From assembly GCA_937870605.1 (NCBI GenBank), contig CALMZW010000227.1, positions 1-40,387 of the forward strand: DNA of 40,387 nucleotides. Reading direction: 5' to 3'. A program made the position numbers and the translations under genes. The stretch is from an uncultured Synergistaceae bacterium. Its GTDB lineage: Bacteria > Synergistota > Synergistia > Synergistales > Aminobacteriaceae. Within the stretch, counting starts at the first letter, position 1. Each line of letters starts with the position of its first letter. Shown one piece after another: positions 18,374 through 25,840 of this stretch. The notes beneath the pieces were generated by a model that was given only the letters and a program-made list of their open reading frames with translations, was not told where the DNA came from and searched no databases.

Positions 18374-18879
18374 GATCCGGGAGGCTGATCGAGCAGCGAA
18401 TCGATTGCGGCCAGAAGTTCGGAAAGCGGGTGCGTCCGCTCGCGCGCGCAGAGGCGCGCCGCGCGGACGCAGCACAGGCAGCGGCGTTCCGGAAGACCGA
18501 GCGCGGATCTGGAAACGGGGACTCCGTCCGCGTCGAGGACGTCGACGTCGAAACACCGCCCCCAGGGGTGGGAGTTTTCGAACTCCACCGCGAGCAGCTT
18601 CGCTTCATTTCCGCACAGCGACGTCGCGAGGTGCGCCTCCATTCCCGCCGCGCTTTCGAACGTTCCGGCATGCCGGGCGAGGGGATCGCGCCCCTTCCAG
18701 AAGACGGAGAGCGCGTCGAGGAACTCCCGGAAGGCGCGCGCGTATCGGGCGGATGTCTTGTCCGGTCCCGGGATGTTCATCGTCACCGAGACGATCGCGC
18801 CGCCGCACCGTTCGACGAGGGCGAGCCGCCGTCGTGTCCTCGCTTCCCGCGCGTCGAGAAGGACCGAAAACGCGTCCAT
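18370..18879 (-). CDS. citX: Holo-citrate lyase synthase CitX
   Basis: CitX transfers the phosphoribosyl-dephospho-CoA group from the CitG product to a serine of the acyl carrier subunit CitD. The ATG at 18879 gives 169 residues, a normal length. It lies five bases after the iclR stop. Family motifs are MNIPGPDKTS near residue 34, HPWGRCFDVDVLDADG near 103 and a cysteine-rich ERRCLCCVRAARLC segment near 131. CitX follows iclR and precedes citG with a four-base overlap, so the three form an operon. The two CitD proteins in this window are both plausible targets. Confidence 0.92.
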   Translation of the reverse strand: MDAFSVLLDAREARTRRRLALVERCGGAIVSVTMNIPGPDKTSARYARAFREFLDALSVFWKGRDPLARHAGTFESAAGMEAHLATSLCGNEAKLLAVEFENSHPWGRCFDVDVLDADGVPVSRSALGLPERRCLCCVRAARLCARERTHPLSELLAAIDSLLDQPPGS

Positions 18880-18884
18880 CGGCG

Positions 18885-19691
18885 TCAGTCGTCCTGCGGA
18901 CGGGGGAGCGTCGTCCCGTCGCCGAGTTCCGCTCCGAGCCGCAGCGAAATCGCGCGGGCGCTTTCGATCGCGGCCGGAACGAGTTCCGCGACCATGGACT
19001 CCGTGAAGCGCGGGATCGGCCCGGAGACGGTCAGACACGCGACGGGCATGTTGCTCGCGTCGAAGATCGGAACGGCGACGGAGGAGACGCCCTGTTCGCG
19101 CTCCGCGCTGCTCATCTCGTAGCCCCGTGTCCGGACGACGCGCAGGCGTTCCTCCACCTTCGCGGGGTCCACAAGCGTGTTGGGCGTCAGCGGCGTCGCG
19201 TCCTTCAGGATCGACGCGACGTCCTCCGGCTTCATGAAGGCCAGGAAGCAGCGTCCCGAGGCGCCCGCCCAGAGCGGGAACCGGTCGCCGAGTTTCGCGG
19301 ACCGCTTCAGGTTGTGGGAGCTTTCGAGCTGTTCGTAGCAGACGCGGATACGTCCCTCGCGGAGGTAGAGGTTCACCGTCTCGTTGAACCGGCGTCGGAG
19401 TTCTTCCATGTACGGAAGCGCGACGGTCCGCAACGCTCCGCTCCGCTTCGCGAGAGCCCCGAGATAGTAGCAGACGGACCCGAGCCGGAGCTGCCTCGAA
19501 TCCTCGTCCCTGTCGAGAAAGCCCGTTTCGACGAGCGCCGAAACGATCCGCGACGCCGTAGAGAGCGGCAGGGAGAGCTTCGCCGCAATCTCGGAGACGG
19601 AGAGCGCCGGCGCATACCAGGAAAAGCAGGTGAGGACCGAAAGCCCCTTCTTGAGAGCGGCTGTGCCCCCCTCGTGTTCGGATGATCGCAT
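18885..19691 (-). CDS. IclR-family transcriptional regulator
   Basis: The 268-residue protein has an N-terminal winged helix (about 12-72, with SVSEIAAKLSLPLSTASRIVSAL as recognition region) and a C-terminal IclR effector domain (about 85-255, including YEQLESSHNLKR, AGASGRCFLAF and AVPIFDASNMPVACLTVSG). IclR regulators sense small organic acids, and many control divergent catabolic genes. The ATG at 19691 has GGAGGAGG eight or more bases upstream. It shares a short promoter region with the rightward eight-gene operon, which carries two palindromes near its transcription start. It also leads its own operon with citX and citG, so the regulator and the lyase maturation genes are made together. 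The effector is probably the substrate of island 1. Confidence 0.92.
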   Translation of the reverse strand: MRSSEHEGGTAALKKGLSVLTCFSWYAPALSVSEIAAKLSLPLSTASRIVSALVETGFLDRDEDSRQLRLGSVCYYLGALAKRSGALRTVALPYMEELRRRFNETVNLYLREGRIRVCYEQLESSHNLKRSAKLGDRFPLWAGASGRCFLAFMKPEDVASILKDATPLTPNTLVDPAKVEERLRVVRTRGYEMSSAEREQGVSSVAVPIFDASNMPVACLTVSGPIPRFTESMVAELVPAAIESARAISLRLGAELGDGTTLPRPQDD

Positions 19692-19747
19692 GACATGCCT
19701 CCTCCGCTTCCTCTTCGATGCGCGCCGGACGCCTGCCCGTACGCATC

Positions 19748-19775
19748 AGAATATTGCCTTTTGCCGGATTGACAA
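19748..19775 (-). promoter_or_regulatory. Promoter of iclR-citX-citG
   Basis: On the minus strand TTGTCA (19775-19770) is followed after 16 bases by TATTCT (19753-19748). The -35 hexamer shares five bases with the -35 of the rightward promoter, so the two polymerase sites face away from one shared core and would compete. Confidence 0.6.
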
Positions 19776-19796
19776 GCCCAAAGGATCAGGTATCAT
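19769..19796 (+). promoter_or_regulatory. Promoter of the eight-gene lyase/transport operon
   Basis: A perfect TTGACA (19769-19774) is followed after 16 bases by TATCAT (19791-19796). This is among the best sigma-70-type promoters in the window. Transcription would start near 19803, giving a leader of about 50 bases. Confidence 0.7.
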
Positions 19797-19805
19797 AAAT
19801 ATACC
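19789..19805. promoter_or_regulatory. Inverted repeat over the -10 box, possible IclR operator 1
   Basis: GGTAT-N7-ATACC spans 19789-19805 and covers the rightward -10 element and the expected transcription start. A protein bound here would block the rightward operon. Confidence 0.4.
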
Positions 19806-19819
19806 ACATATTGAAAATC

Positions 19820-19838
19820 ACTTCCATATATTGGAAGT
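19820..19838. promoter_or_regulatory. Palindrome, likely IclR operator 2
   Basis: ACTTCCA-TATAT-TGGAAGT is a perfect 7+5+7 palindrome just after the rightward transcription start. Its TTCC and GGAA arms with an AT-rich centre resemble operators of IclR-family proteins. It lies directly before the AAGGAGG ribosome site (19844-19850). Confidence 0.55.
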
Positions 19839-19855
19839 TGCCCAAGGAGGCTCCG

Positions 19856-20746
19856 ATGAAGAAAAGTACGATTCTCCGCAGGATCCTGAAGGAACGGCGT
19901 GCGATTCCCGCGCCCGGGGCGCACGATGTAATCTCCGCGAAGCTCATCGAACGCGCGGGGTTCGAGATCATCCAGGTCAGCGGGTTCGGCCTGGCCGCGA
20001 CGTATCTGGGGCTGCCGGACATGGCGTTCCTGTCGTCGACGGATATGCTGAATTTCACGCGCAACATCGTCGACGCCGTGTCGATTCCGGTCATGGGGGA
20101 CGCCGATACGGGGTTCGGAAACAGCATCAACGCGATGCGCGTCACGGAGCAGTATATCAAGGCCGGAGCCGCGGGAATGAATATCGAAGACCAGATGTTT
20201 CCGAAACGTTGCGGGCATATCGAAGGCAAGACGATCGTGTCGATGGAGGAGATGGTCCTGAAGCTCCGCGCGTGCTGCAAGGTGCGCGACGAACTCGATC
20301 CCGACTTCATCATCAACGCGCGAACGGACGCGATCGCGGTCGAAGGCATCGGCGAGGCCATCCGGCGCGGCAACGCGTACGCCGAAGCCGGCGCCGACAT
20401 GATCTTCGTCGAGGCTCCCCGCTCGGTCGATGAGATCAACCGCGCCGTGAAGGAGATCAAGGCGCTCGTGAGCATCAACCTCTTCGACAACGTCGAGGGT
20501 GGAAAGACGCCGCTGGTTCCCGTGAAGGACCTCGCGGCCATGGGCGTCGCGCGCGTGAGCATCCCGGTCGGAACGACCTTCGCGGCGATGCGCGGCGTCG
20601 AGAAGTACCTCGAAGCCATCAAGGGCGGACAGCTCGCTCCCGGCCGGACCGATCTCGTCGCCACCTTCGCCGAGTTCAAGGATCTTGTCGGCGTGCCGAA
20701 GTTCCGGGAGCAGGAGAAGGAATTCCTGCCGAAGTTCGTCGAATAG
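19856..20746 (+). CDS. Isocitrate lyase/PEP mutase-superfamily C-C lyase
   Basis: This 296-residue protein belongs to the superfamily that includes 2-methylisocitrate lyase, 2,3-dimethylmalate lyase and oxaloacetate decarboxylase. The track start at TTG 19811 is too early, as ATG 19856 has AAGGAGG six bases upstream. Visible motifs are APGAHDVISAKL (about 18-29), the metal-binding DADTGFGN (about 82-89), EDQ near 114 and KRCGH (about 120-124), the signature loop of the lyase branch. Family lyases cleave a 2-hydroxy acid next to its hydroxyl carbon to a keto acid plus a carboxylate. It opens the eight-gene operon controlled from the IclR region. 2,3-Dimethylmalate lyase and methylisocitrate lyase are both plausible. 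No methylcitrate synthase or dehydratase is adjacent, which argues against the latter. Confidence 0.88.
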   Translation: MKKSTILRRILKERRAIPAPGAHDVISAKLIERAGFEIIQVSGFGLAATYLGLPDMAFLSSTDMLNFTRNIVDAVSIPVMGDADTGFGNSINAMRVTEQYIKAGAAGMNIEDQMFPKRCGHIEGKTIVSMEEMVLKLRACCKVRDELDPDFIINARTDAIAVEGIGEAIRRGNAYAEAGADMIFVEAPRSVDEINRAVKEIKALVSINLFDNVEGGKTPLVPVKDLAAMGVARVSIPVGTTFAAMRGVEKYLEAIKGGQLAPGRTDLVATFAEFKDLVGVPKFREQEKEFLPKFVE

Positions 20747-20767
20747 ACGCGGAACGAGGGTGACGGC

Positions 20768-21658
20768 ATGAGCGGAGTTCTGGGCTTCATCGGTTTCGGC
20801 GAAGTCGCCTACCACATGTCCAAGGGGCTCAAGGGGGCCGGGTGGGGCGAGATCGTCGGGTTCGACGCCGCGCTTGCGAACGGCGGCGCCTACGCGGACA
20901 CGATCCGTTCCCGCGCGGCGGAAGCCGGGGCCGTCCTGTGCGGCTCGCTCGCCGACATGCTCGCCCGAGCCGACGTCGTTATCGCCGCGGTGCAGGCGAA
21001 GTTCGCGCCGCAGGCCGCGCGCGACGCGGCGCCGCTCATGCGGGCCGGGCAGTTTTACGTGGACGTCACGACGGCGAAACCCGCCTCGAAGCGCGACATG
21101 GAAGCGACGTTCGCGACGCGGGGAATCCGGTGCGTGGACGGAGCGATGCTCGGCCCCCTGCCGGTCAACGGGCACCGCGTGCCGATCCTCGCTTCCGGAG
21201 CGGCGGCGGCCGAATGGGCCGCGATAATGACCCCTTACGGCATGAAGATCGAGGTCATGGAGGGGCATGCGGGGGCGGCCTCAGCGATCAAGCTCGTCCG
21301 AAGCGTCTTCATGAAGGGACTCGAGGCGCTGTTCGTGGAGACGTTCCTGTTCGCGCGCCGGAGCGGGGCCGAGGATATCGTCCTCTCGTCGCTCGCCGAA
21401 ACCCTGAACGTTCCGTTCGAGAACACGGCGCAGCGGATGATCACGGCGGATCTCGTCCACGCGGAGCGGCGCGCGTTCGAAGTCGAGGAGTCCATCGGGC
21501 AGATGCGCGACATCGGCATCGAACCGATCATGGCCGAAGCGACCGTCCGGCGGCTCAAAAAGTCGGCTGCGCTCGGCACGCGCGAGGAACTTGGCGGCGT
21601 CGCGCCGAAGACGTTGGCGGACGTGTACGGGATCTGGCAGGAAAAGAAGTATTGCTGA
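20768..21658 (+). CDS. NAD(P)-dependent dehydrogenase, beta-hydroxyacid type with DUF1932 domain
   Basis: The 296-residue protein has an N-terminal Rossmann domain (GFIGFGEVAYHMSKGL, about 6-21) like that of 6-phosphogluconate and 3-hydroxyisobutyrate dehydrogenases, and a helical C-terminal DUF1932 domain (about 190-260). The usual catalytic lysine is present in GAASAIKLVRS (about 173-183). These enzymes oxidise 2- or 3-hydroxy acids with NAD(P)+, or run in reverse, but members with DUF1932 mostly have no assigned substrate. It starts 21 bases after the lyase gene, behind a GAGGG site, and is surely co-transcribed. In this operon it could oxidise a hydroxyl group before cleavage, or reduce a keto product. 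Confidence 0.83.
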   Translation: MSGVLGFIGFGEVAYHMSKGLKGAGWGEIVGFDAALANGGAYADTIRSRAAEAGAVLCGSLADMLARADVVIAAVQAKFAPQAARDAAPLMRAGQFYVDVTTAKPASKRDMEATFATRGIRCVDGAMLGPLPVNGHRVPILASGAAAAEWAAIMTPYGMKIEVMEGHAGAASAIKLVRSVFMKGLEALFVETFLFARRSGAEDIVLSSLAETLNVPFENTAQRMITADLVHAERRAFEVEESIGQMRDIGIEPIMAEATVRRLKKSAALGTREELGGVAPKTLADVYGIWQEKKYC

Positions 21659-21722
21659 TCCCGTCGGAACGGGGCGTCCTCCGGCGATCGGGGAACGCGA
21701 CAGAGAAAGGAACGGGTGAACG

Positions 21723-22415
21723 ATGTCCGTAGGATTCCGTGTCTATATGAAACGAAACATGCCGCCGAGGGAGCTGGTCGAGGCGTTCCGTTCGATTCCG
21801 GCCGCGAATGTCGCGGACTGCATGGGGCGGCACTTCGCGATGCTTCCCGAGATTCGCCGGATGACGCTCCCCGGGGAGCTGAATATGGCCGGCGTCGCGC
21901 TGACCGTGAAGACGTGTTACGGCGACAACCTGATGATCCACCAGGCGTTCGACATGGCGGTCGAGGGGGATGTCGTGGTCGTCTCCAACGAGGGCGGGCG
22001 GAACCGTTCGCTGATGGGGGAGATCATGTTCGAGTACGCGAAGCGCAAGGGGATCGCCGGGATCGTTCTGGACGGCCCGCTTCGCGACGCGGGCGCCATC
22101 GCGGCCGGCGGCCTTCCCGTGTACGCGACCGGCTCGACGCCCGGCGGCCCGTACAAGGAGGGGCCGGGAGAGGTGAATGTTCCGGTCTCGTGCGGCGGAG
22201 TCGAGGTGCACCCCGGAGATATCATCGTCGGCGACGAGGACGGCGTCATCGTCATCCCCCGGCGCGACGCGGAACGCGTCTTGCGCGAGGCGCAGGCGTT
22301 CCAGAAGAGCGATACGGCGAAACTCCGGGCGGCGATCGACGGAACGGCCGACAGAAGCTGGGTTCGCAAGCAGCTCGACGCGAAGAAGTGCGAGTTTCTC
22401 GACGAGGCGTATTGA
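21723..22415 (+). CDS. RraA / HMG-aldolase family protein
   Basis: The 230-residue protein has the RraA fold shared by regulator of RNase E activity A and by class II pyruvate aldolases that cleave 4-hydroxy-4-methyl-2-oxoglutarate (HMG) or 4-carboxy-4-hydroxy-2-oxoadipate. Features are NVADCMGRH (about 29-37), GDNLMIHQAFD (about 67-77), a GEIMFEYAKRKG helix and the metal/substrate segment LDGPLRD (about 118-124). A PVYATGSTPGGPY loop follows. The acidic residue often found just after RD is not evident here (RDAGAI). Its place between a lyase/dehydrogenase pair and a TAXI transporter suggests an aldolase or oxaloacetate decarboxylase rather than an RNase regulator. Confidence 0.85.
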   Translation: MSVGFRVYMKRNMPPRELVEAFRSIPAANVADCMGRHFAMLPEIRRMTLPGELNMAGVALTVKTCYGDNLMIHQAFDMAVEGDVVVVSNEGGRNRSLMGEIMFEYAKRKGIAGIVLDGPLRDAGAIAAGGLPVYATGSTPGGPYKEGPGEVNVPVSCGGVEVHPGDIIVGDEDGVIVIPRRDAERVLREAQAFQKSDTAKLRAAIDGTADRSWVRKQLDAKKCEFLDEAY

Positions 22416-22536
22416 TCCCGAAGCGTTTTGCACTGTGGTCTTCGGACTTCTTGCGTGTCGCCGGAAAGAGCGGATTTGTTTTTCCCCGGGTGCGGGGAGT
22501 GAAGCGGATGGAATCCAATTCAAGGGAGGGTGTGCA
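22416..22536 (+). other. Spacer before the TAXI binding protein, with small hairpin
   Basis: This 121-base gap is the longest inside the operon. It contains a TCCCCG-GGTG-CGGGGA hairpin (22483-22498) with no T-run after it, then the AAGGGAGGG ribosome site of the next gene. The stem could mark an mRNA processing site that raises binding-protein expression. Confidence 0.4.
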
Positions 22537-23490
22537 ATGAAGCGGAGTTGGGGAGCACTTGCGGTTGCGTTGGTTCTTGTTGTGGCGGCGGCGCCTGTTT
22601 TTGCGGCGGATGTGTTTGTCCGGATCGGAACGAGTACGGTGGGCGGCGGATTCTACCTGATCGGAAACACGATCGCGCAGCTCGGGACCGCGAAGATGAA
22701 GGAAATCAACTTCACGGCCGTGACCGGAGGATCGGTCAAGAACTGCATGAACCTCGGAACGAAGGATATGGAGCTCGGCATGGTGCAGTCGTCCACCGTG
22801 AACGACGCGTGGAACGGAACCGGCTCCTTCAAGGACAAGCCGATCAAGACGCTGCGCTATGTGACCGCGATTTATCCGATGCCCGCCCACATTCTCGTGA
22901 ACACCGACGCGGGGATCAAGAGCATCGCCGACTTCAAGGGCAAGAAGGTCGATTTCGGCTCCGTCGGACAGGGGATCGAGGTCAATACGCGCGAGTTCAT
23001 GTCCGTGTACGGACTCGCCGACGCCGACGTCACCGTCGAACGCTTCGGGCGCTCCGAGGTCGAGGAGGCGCTCAAGACGGGCGACTCCCAGGCCCACATC
23101 TGGACGACGAACGCGCCGAACGCGCAGGTTTCCGACATGATCCGCTCCGGCAAGGTCGGCCTGATTCCGATCGAGACCGCCAAAATCCACGAAATCGTCA
23201 TGAAGTTCCCGCACTATGCGCCGGCGGTCATCCCCGGGGGGACCTACCCCGGATACGACAAGGACGTCCAGGTCGTCGCGGCGATCGGCTCGCTGCTGAC
23301 CTACGAGGATATGCCCGAAGACGTCATCTACAAGATCACGAAGATGCTTCACGAAAACGTGCCGTTCCTTCGCGAGCGCCTGAATTACTTCTCGAACTTC
23401 GAACTCAAGACGGCGCTCGACGGCATGGCCGTTCCGCTGCACCCGGGCGCAAAGAAATACTACGTCGAAAAGGGACTTCTGAAGGAGTAA
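22537..23490 (+). CDS. TAXI-type TRAP solute-binding protein
   Basis: This is the periplasmic receptor of a TRAP transporter of the TAXI class. The track ORF begins far upstream. The ATG at 22537 has AAGGGAGGG seven bases before it and begins a signal peptide (hydrophobic to about residue 20, cleavage after APVFA). The product has 317 residues. The mature part starts with the family pattern RIGTSTVGGGFYLIGNTIA and includes DFKGKKVDFGSVGQG. There is no lipobox cysteine, so the protein is free in the periplasm. TAXI receptors are known for glutamate and some dicarboxylates. The ligand here is probably the acid degraded by the neighbouring lyases. A strong hairpin follows the gene. Confidence 0.92.
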   Translation: MKRSWGALAVALVLVVAAAPVFAADVFVRIGTSTVGGGFYLIGNTIAQLGTAKMKEINFTAVTGGSVKNCMNLGTKDMELGMVQSSTVNDAWNGTGSFKDKPIKTLRYVTAIYPMPAHILVNTDAGIKSIADFKGKKVDFGSVGQGIEVNTREFMSVYGLADADVTVERFGRSEVEEALKTGDSQAHIWTTNAPNAQVSDMIRSGKVGLIPIETAKIHEIVMKFPHYAPAVIPGGTYPGYDKDVQVVAAIGSLLTYEDMPEDVIYKITKMLHENVPFLRERLNYFSNFELKTALDGMAVPLHPGAKKYYVEKGLLKE

Positions 23491-23529
23491 CGGCCCGGGG
23501 TTCCAGTCCGGACGAAACGGAACGACGCC

Positions 23530-23553
23530 GGGGGAGGGGAAATCCCCTCCCCC
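23530..23553 (+). terminator. Intercistronic hairpin between TAXI receptor and permease
   Basis: GGGGGAGGGG (23530-23539) and CCCCTCCCCC (23544-23553) form a perfect 10-bp stem with an AAAT loop, followed by GCTTTCTT. The T-tract is weak, so it is more likely a partial terminator or an mRNA 3'-end stabiliser. Such elements let cells make more binding protein than permease. Confidence 0.65.
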
Positions 23554-23581
23554 GCTTTCTTGAAAAGGGAGGTTTCGGACC

Positions 23582-25504
23582 ATGGATCCAAACGATCTTC
23601 TTCTCGAAGAGGAAGACCAGAAGCCCGTCGCGGGGAAAAAGCGGTCATTGACCGGCCGGCTCGGGACGCTGATCACGGTGCTCACGGTGAGCCTCGCGGC
23701 CTTCCAGCTGTACACGGCTTTCTTCGGCCTGTTCCCGGCCATGCAGCAGCGCAGTCTCCACATGGCCTTCGTTCTGCCCCTCATCTTCCTCATCTATCCG
23801 ATGCGCACGTCGTCCCCGACGGCGCGTCCCTCGATTCCGGACTGGATTCTGGCGGCGATCGCGGCGGTCTGCACGCTCTACATCTATATGAACTATGAGG
23901 ACATCGCGAACCGCGCCGGAATGTACAAACCCTTCGAACTCTACCTCGGCGCGCTGATGATCTTCATCGTCTTCGAATCCGGGCGCCGCGTCCTCGGGTA
24001 CTCCCTGCCGATCTTCTGCGGCTTCTTCCTCTTCTTCGCCTACTTCGGGCGCTCCATGCCCGGACCGTTCCGCCATTTCGGGCTGTCGATCCCGAGGATC
24101 ATCGAGGAGCTCTACCTCACGACGGACGGGCTCTTCGGCCTCGTGACGGGCGTGTCGGCGACGTACATCTACCTGTTCATCCTGTTCGGCGCCTTCCTCG
24201 GGTCCACCGGGACCGCGAAGTTCTTCAACGACCTCGCGATGGCGCTGACCGGGCATCTCAAGGGCGGCCCCGCCAAGATCGCCGTCCTCTCGAGCGCCCT
24301 GATGGGCACGATCAGCGGAAGCACGTCGGCGAACGTCGCGACGACGGGGACGTTCACGATCCCGCTCATGAAGAAGATCGGATACCTGCCCCACTTCGCG
24401 GGCGCGGTCGAAGCGGCCGCCTCCACGGGGGGCCAGATCATGCCGCCGGTTCTCGGGGCTGCGGCCTTCATTATCGCCGACACGCTCGGGATCTCGTACC
24501 TCAAGGTGCTCGTGGCGTCCGTCGTTCCGGCGATCCTCTACTTCTTCGGGATCTGGTGCAGTTTGAGCCTCGAGGCGTCGAAGCTCGGCCTCAGGGGGCT
24601 CGACAAGAGCATGCTGCCGAAGGTGAAGGATGTCGTCCTGAAGAACGGGTACAAGTCCATCCCGCTCTTCGGGATCATCTATTTCCTCGTTCAGGGGTAC
24701 AATCCGCTCTACGCGGCGTGCTGGGGCATCATCCTCGCCGTGGTTCTGAGCTTCGTGCGCAAGGAAGACCGGATGGAGCCGAAGAAGTTCATCAAAACGC
24801 TCGAGGACGGCTCGAAGAGCGCCCTGTCCGTGGCGGTCGCGTGCTTCATCGTCGGCGTGGTCATCGGAATGATGGGCGCCACCGGCATCGCGCTGCGCGT
24901 CGGGGACGCGATCCTCACTATGACCCAGGGGAGCCTCGCGCTCACGCTGATCGCCACGATGCTTCTCGCCATCGCGCTCGGAATGGGAATGCCCACGACG
25001 GCGAGCTACGTCATGGCCAGCGCCGTGGGCGCGCCCGCGCTCATCCTTCTGGGCTGCAAGCCGCTCGACGTGCACTTCTTCGTCTTCTATTTCGCGGCGC
25101 TCTCGTCGATCACGCCGCCCGTATGCGTCGGCGCCTACACGGCCGCCGGAATCGCCGGAGCGGATCCCAACAGGACCGCATTCGCCTCGATACGGCTCGG
25201 GCTCGCGGGGTTCGTCATCCCGTTCGTGTTCATCTATTCACCCGAGCTGTTGCTGACGAACGTGACGAACTGGTTCTCGTTCGGCATCGCCGTAGTGACG
25301 GCGTGCGTCGGCGTCTTCTCCCTGGCCATCGCCACCGAGGGCTACGCGCTCGGGCCGGTCTCGCTTCCCCTGCGGCTCGTCGCGCTGGCCGCCGCGATCC
25401 TGCTGATCGTTCCGGGGATCGTTACGGACGCCGTCGGGATCGGACTTCTCGCGTTGGTTGTCGTTCTCAGTCGCCGCTCCGTGACAGCCGGAACGGGGCG
25501 CTGA
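23582..25504 (+). CDS. TAXI TRAP transporter fused permease (DctQ-DctM fusion)
   Basis: The 640-residue membrane protein joins the small and large TRAP permease parts in one chain, as is usual for TAXI systems. A charged N-terminus of about 25 residues is followed by about four transmembrane segments (30-175), then the large domain with some 12 more. Family blocks include GTISGSTSANVATTGTFTIP, STGGQIMPPVLGAAAF and GMGMPTTASYVMAS. It should import an organic acid with sodium or protons together with the receptor encoded just upstream. The ATG at 23582 has GGGAGG about 8 bases before it. Its stop lies three bases before citD, so transport and citrate-lyase-type cleavage are tightly linked. Confidence 0.94.
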   Translation: MDPNDLLLEEEDQKPVAGKKRSLTGRLGTLITVLTVSLAAFQLYTAFFGLFPAMQQRSLHMAFVLPLIFLIYPMRTSSPTARPSIPDWILAAIAAVCTLYIYMNYEDIANRAGMYKPFELYLGALMIFIVFESGRRVLGYSLPIFCGFFLFFAYFGRSMPGPFRHFGLSIPRIIEELYLTTDGLFGLVTGVSATYIYLFILFGAFLGSTGTAKFFNDLAMALTGHLKGGPAKIAVLSSALMGTISGSTSANVATTGTFTIPLMKKIGYLPHFAGAVEAAASTGGQIMPPVLGAAAFIIADTLGISYLKVLVASVVPAILYFFGIWCSLSLEASKLGLRGLDKSMLPKVKDVVLKNGYKSIPLFGIIYFLVQGYNPLYAACWGIILAVVLSFVRKEDRMEPKKFIKTLEDGSKSALSVAVACFIVGVVIGMMGATGIALRVGDAILTMTQGSLALTLIATMLLAIALGMGMPTTASYVMASAVGAPALILLGCKPLDVHFFVFYFAALSSITPPVCVGAYTAAGIAGADPNRTAFASIRLGLAGFVIPFVFIYSPELLLTNVTNWFSFGIAVVTACVGVFSLAIATEGYALGPVSLPLRLVALAAAILLIVPGIVTDAVGIGLLALVVVLSRRSVTAGTGR

Positions 25505-25507
25505 CAC

Positions 25508-25840
25508 ATGAATTCCGGGCATGAAAACGCGGTTCCCGGCCGCGGCGTCGCAGGATCGTTCGAGTCCTGCGACGCGCTGGTGGTCGTGACGCTCCCACTT
25601 CCCCTGCCCGGAGGGGGGGCGAGCGCCTCCGGGGGAGTGTCGCTGCATCTTGAAAGCCCCTCCCTGGCGGTTTGCGGGGAGCGGATGCGGCGCGTGGCGC
25701 TGGAAACGCTGCGCGCTCTCGATGTGAACGACGCCGATGTGGCTATCAGCGACCGGGGAGCGCTCGACTGCACGCTGGCGGCCCGTGTCGAGACCGCGGT
25801 CCGGCGCGCCCGCGCTTCCGCGGAGGTGAACCGTCCGTGA
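25508..25840 (+). CDS. citD: Citrate lyase acyl carrier (gamma) subunit CitD, copy 1
   Basis: CitD carries the acetylated phosphoribosyl-dephospho-CoA arm on which citrate-type substrates are cleaved. The conserved attachment region reads AGSFESCDAL (about 15-24). The serine used in Klebsiella CitD is kept, but the following serine is a cysteine. The C-terminal signature DRGALDCTLAARVETAV is intact. At 110 residues it is longer than the usual 95-98, with extra N-terminal residues and a glycine-rich PGGGASASGG insertion near 35-44, and it differs clearly from copy 2 at 32066. It starts three bases after the permease stop. Its TGA overlaps the GTG start of citE. The divergence suggests a lyase with a different partner set or substrate. 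Confidence 0.88.
   Translation: MNSGHENAVPGRGVAGSFESCDALVVVTLPLPLPGGGASASGGVSLHLESPSLAVCGERMRRVALETLRALDVNDADVAISDRGALDCTLAARVETAVRRARASAEVNRP

Noticed and set aside
19856-20746. Assignment as 2-methylisocitrate lyase PrpB
   Set aside because: The family match is good, but no methylcitrate synthase or dehydratase lies nearby, and the operon context suggests another substrate. I kept the broader superfamily call.
23582-23600. GGATCCAA near the TAXI permease start, similar to the GntR operator half-site
   Set aside because: There is only one half-site and it lies within coding sequence.
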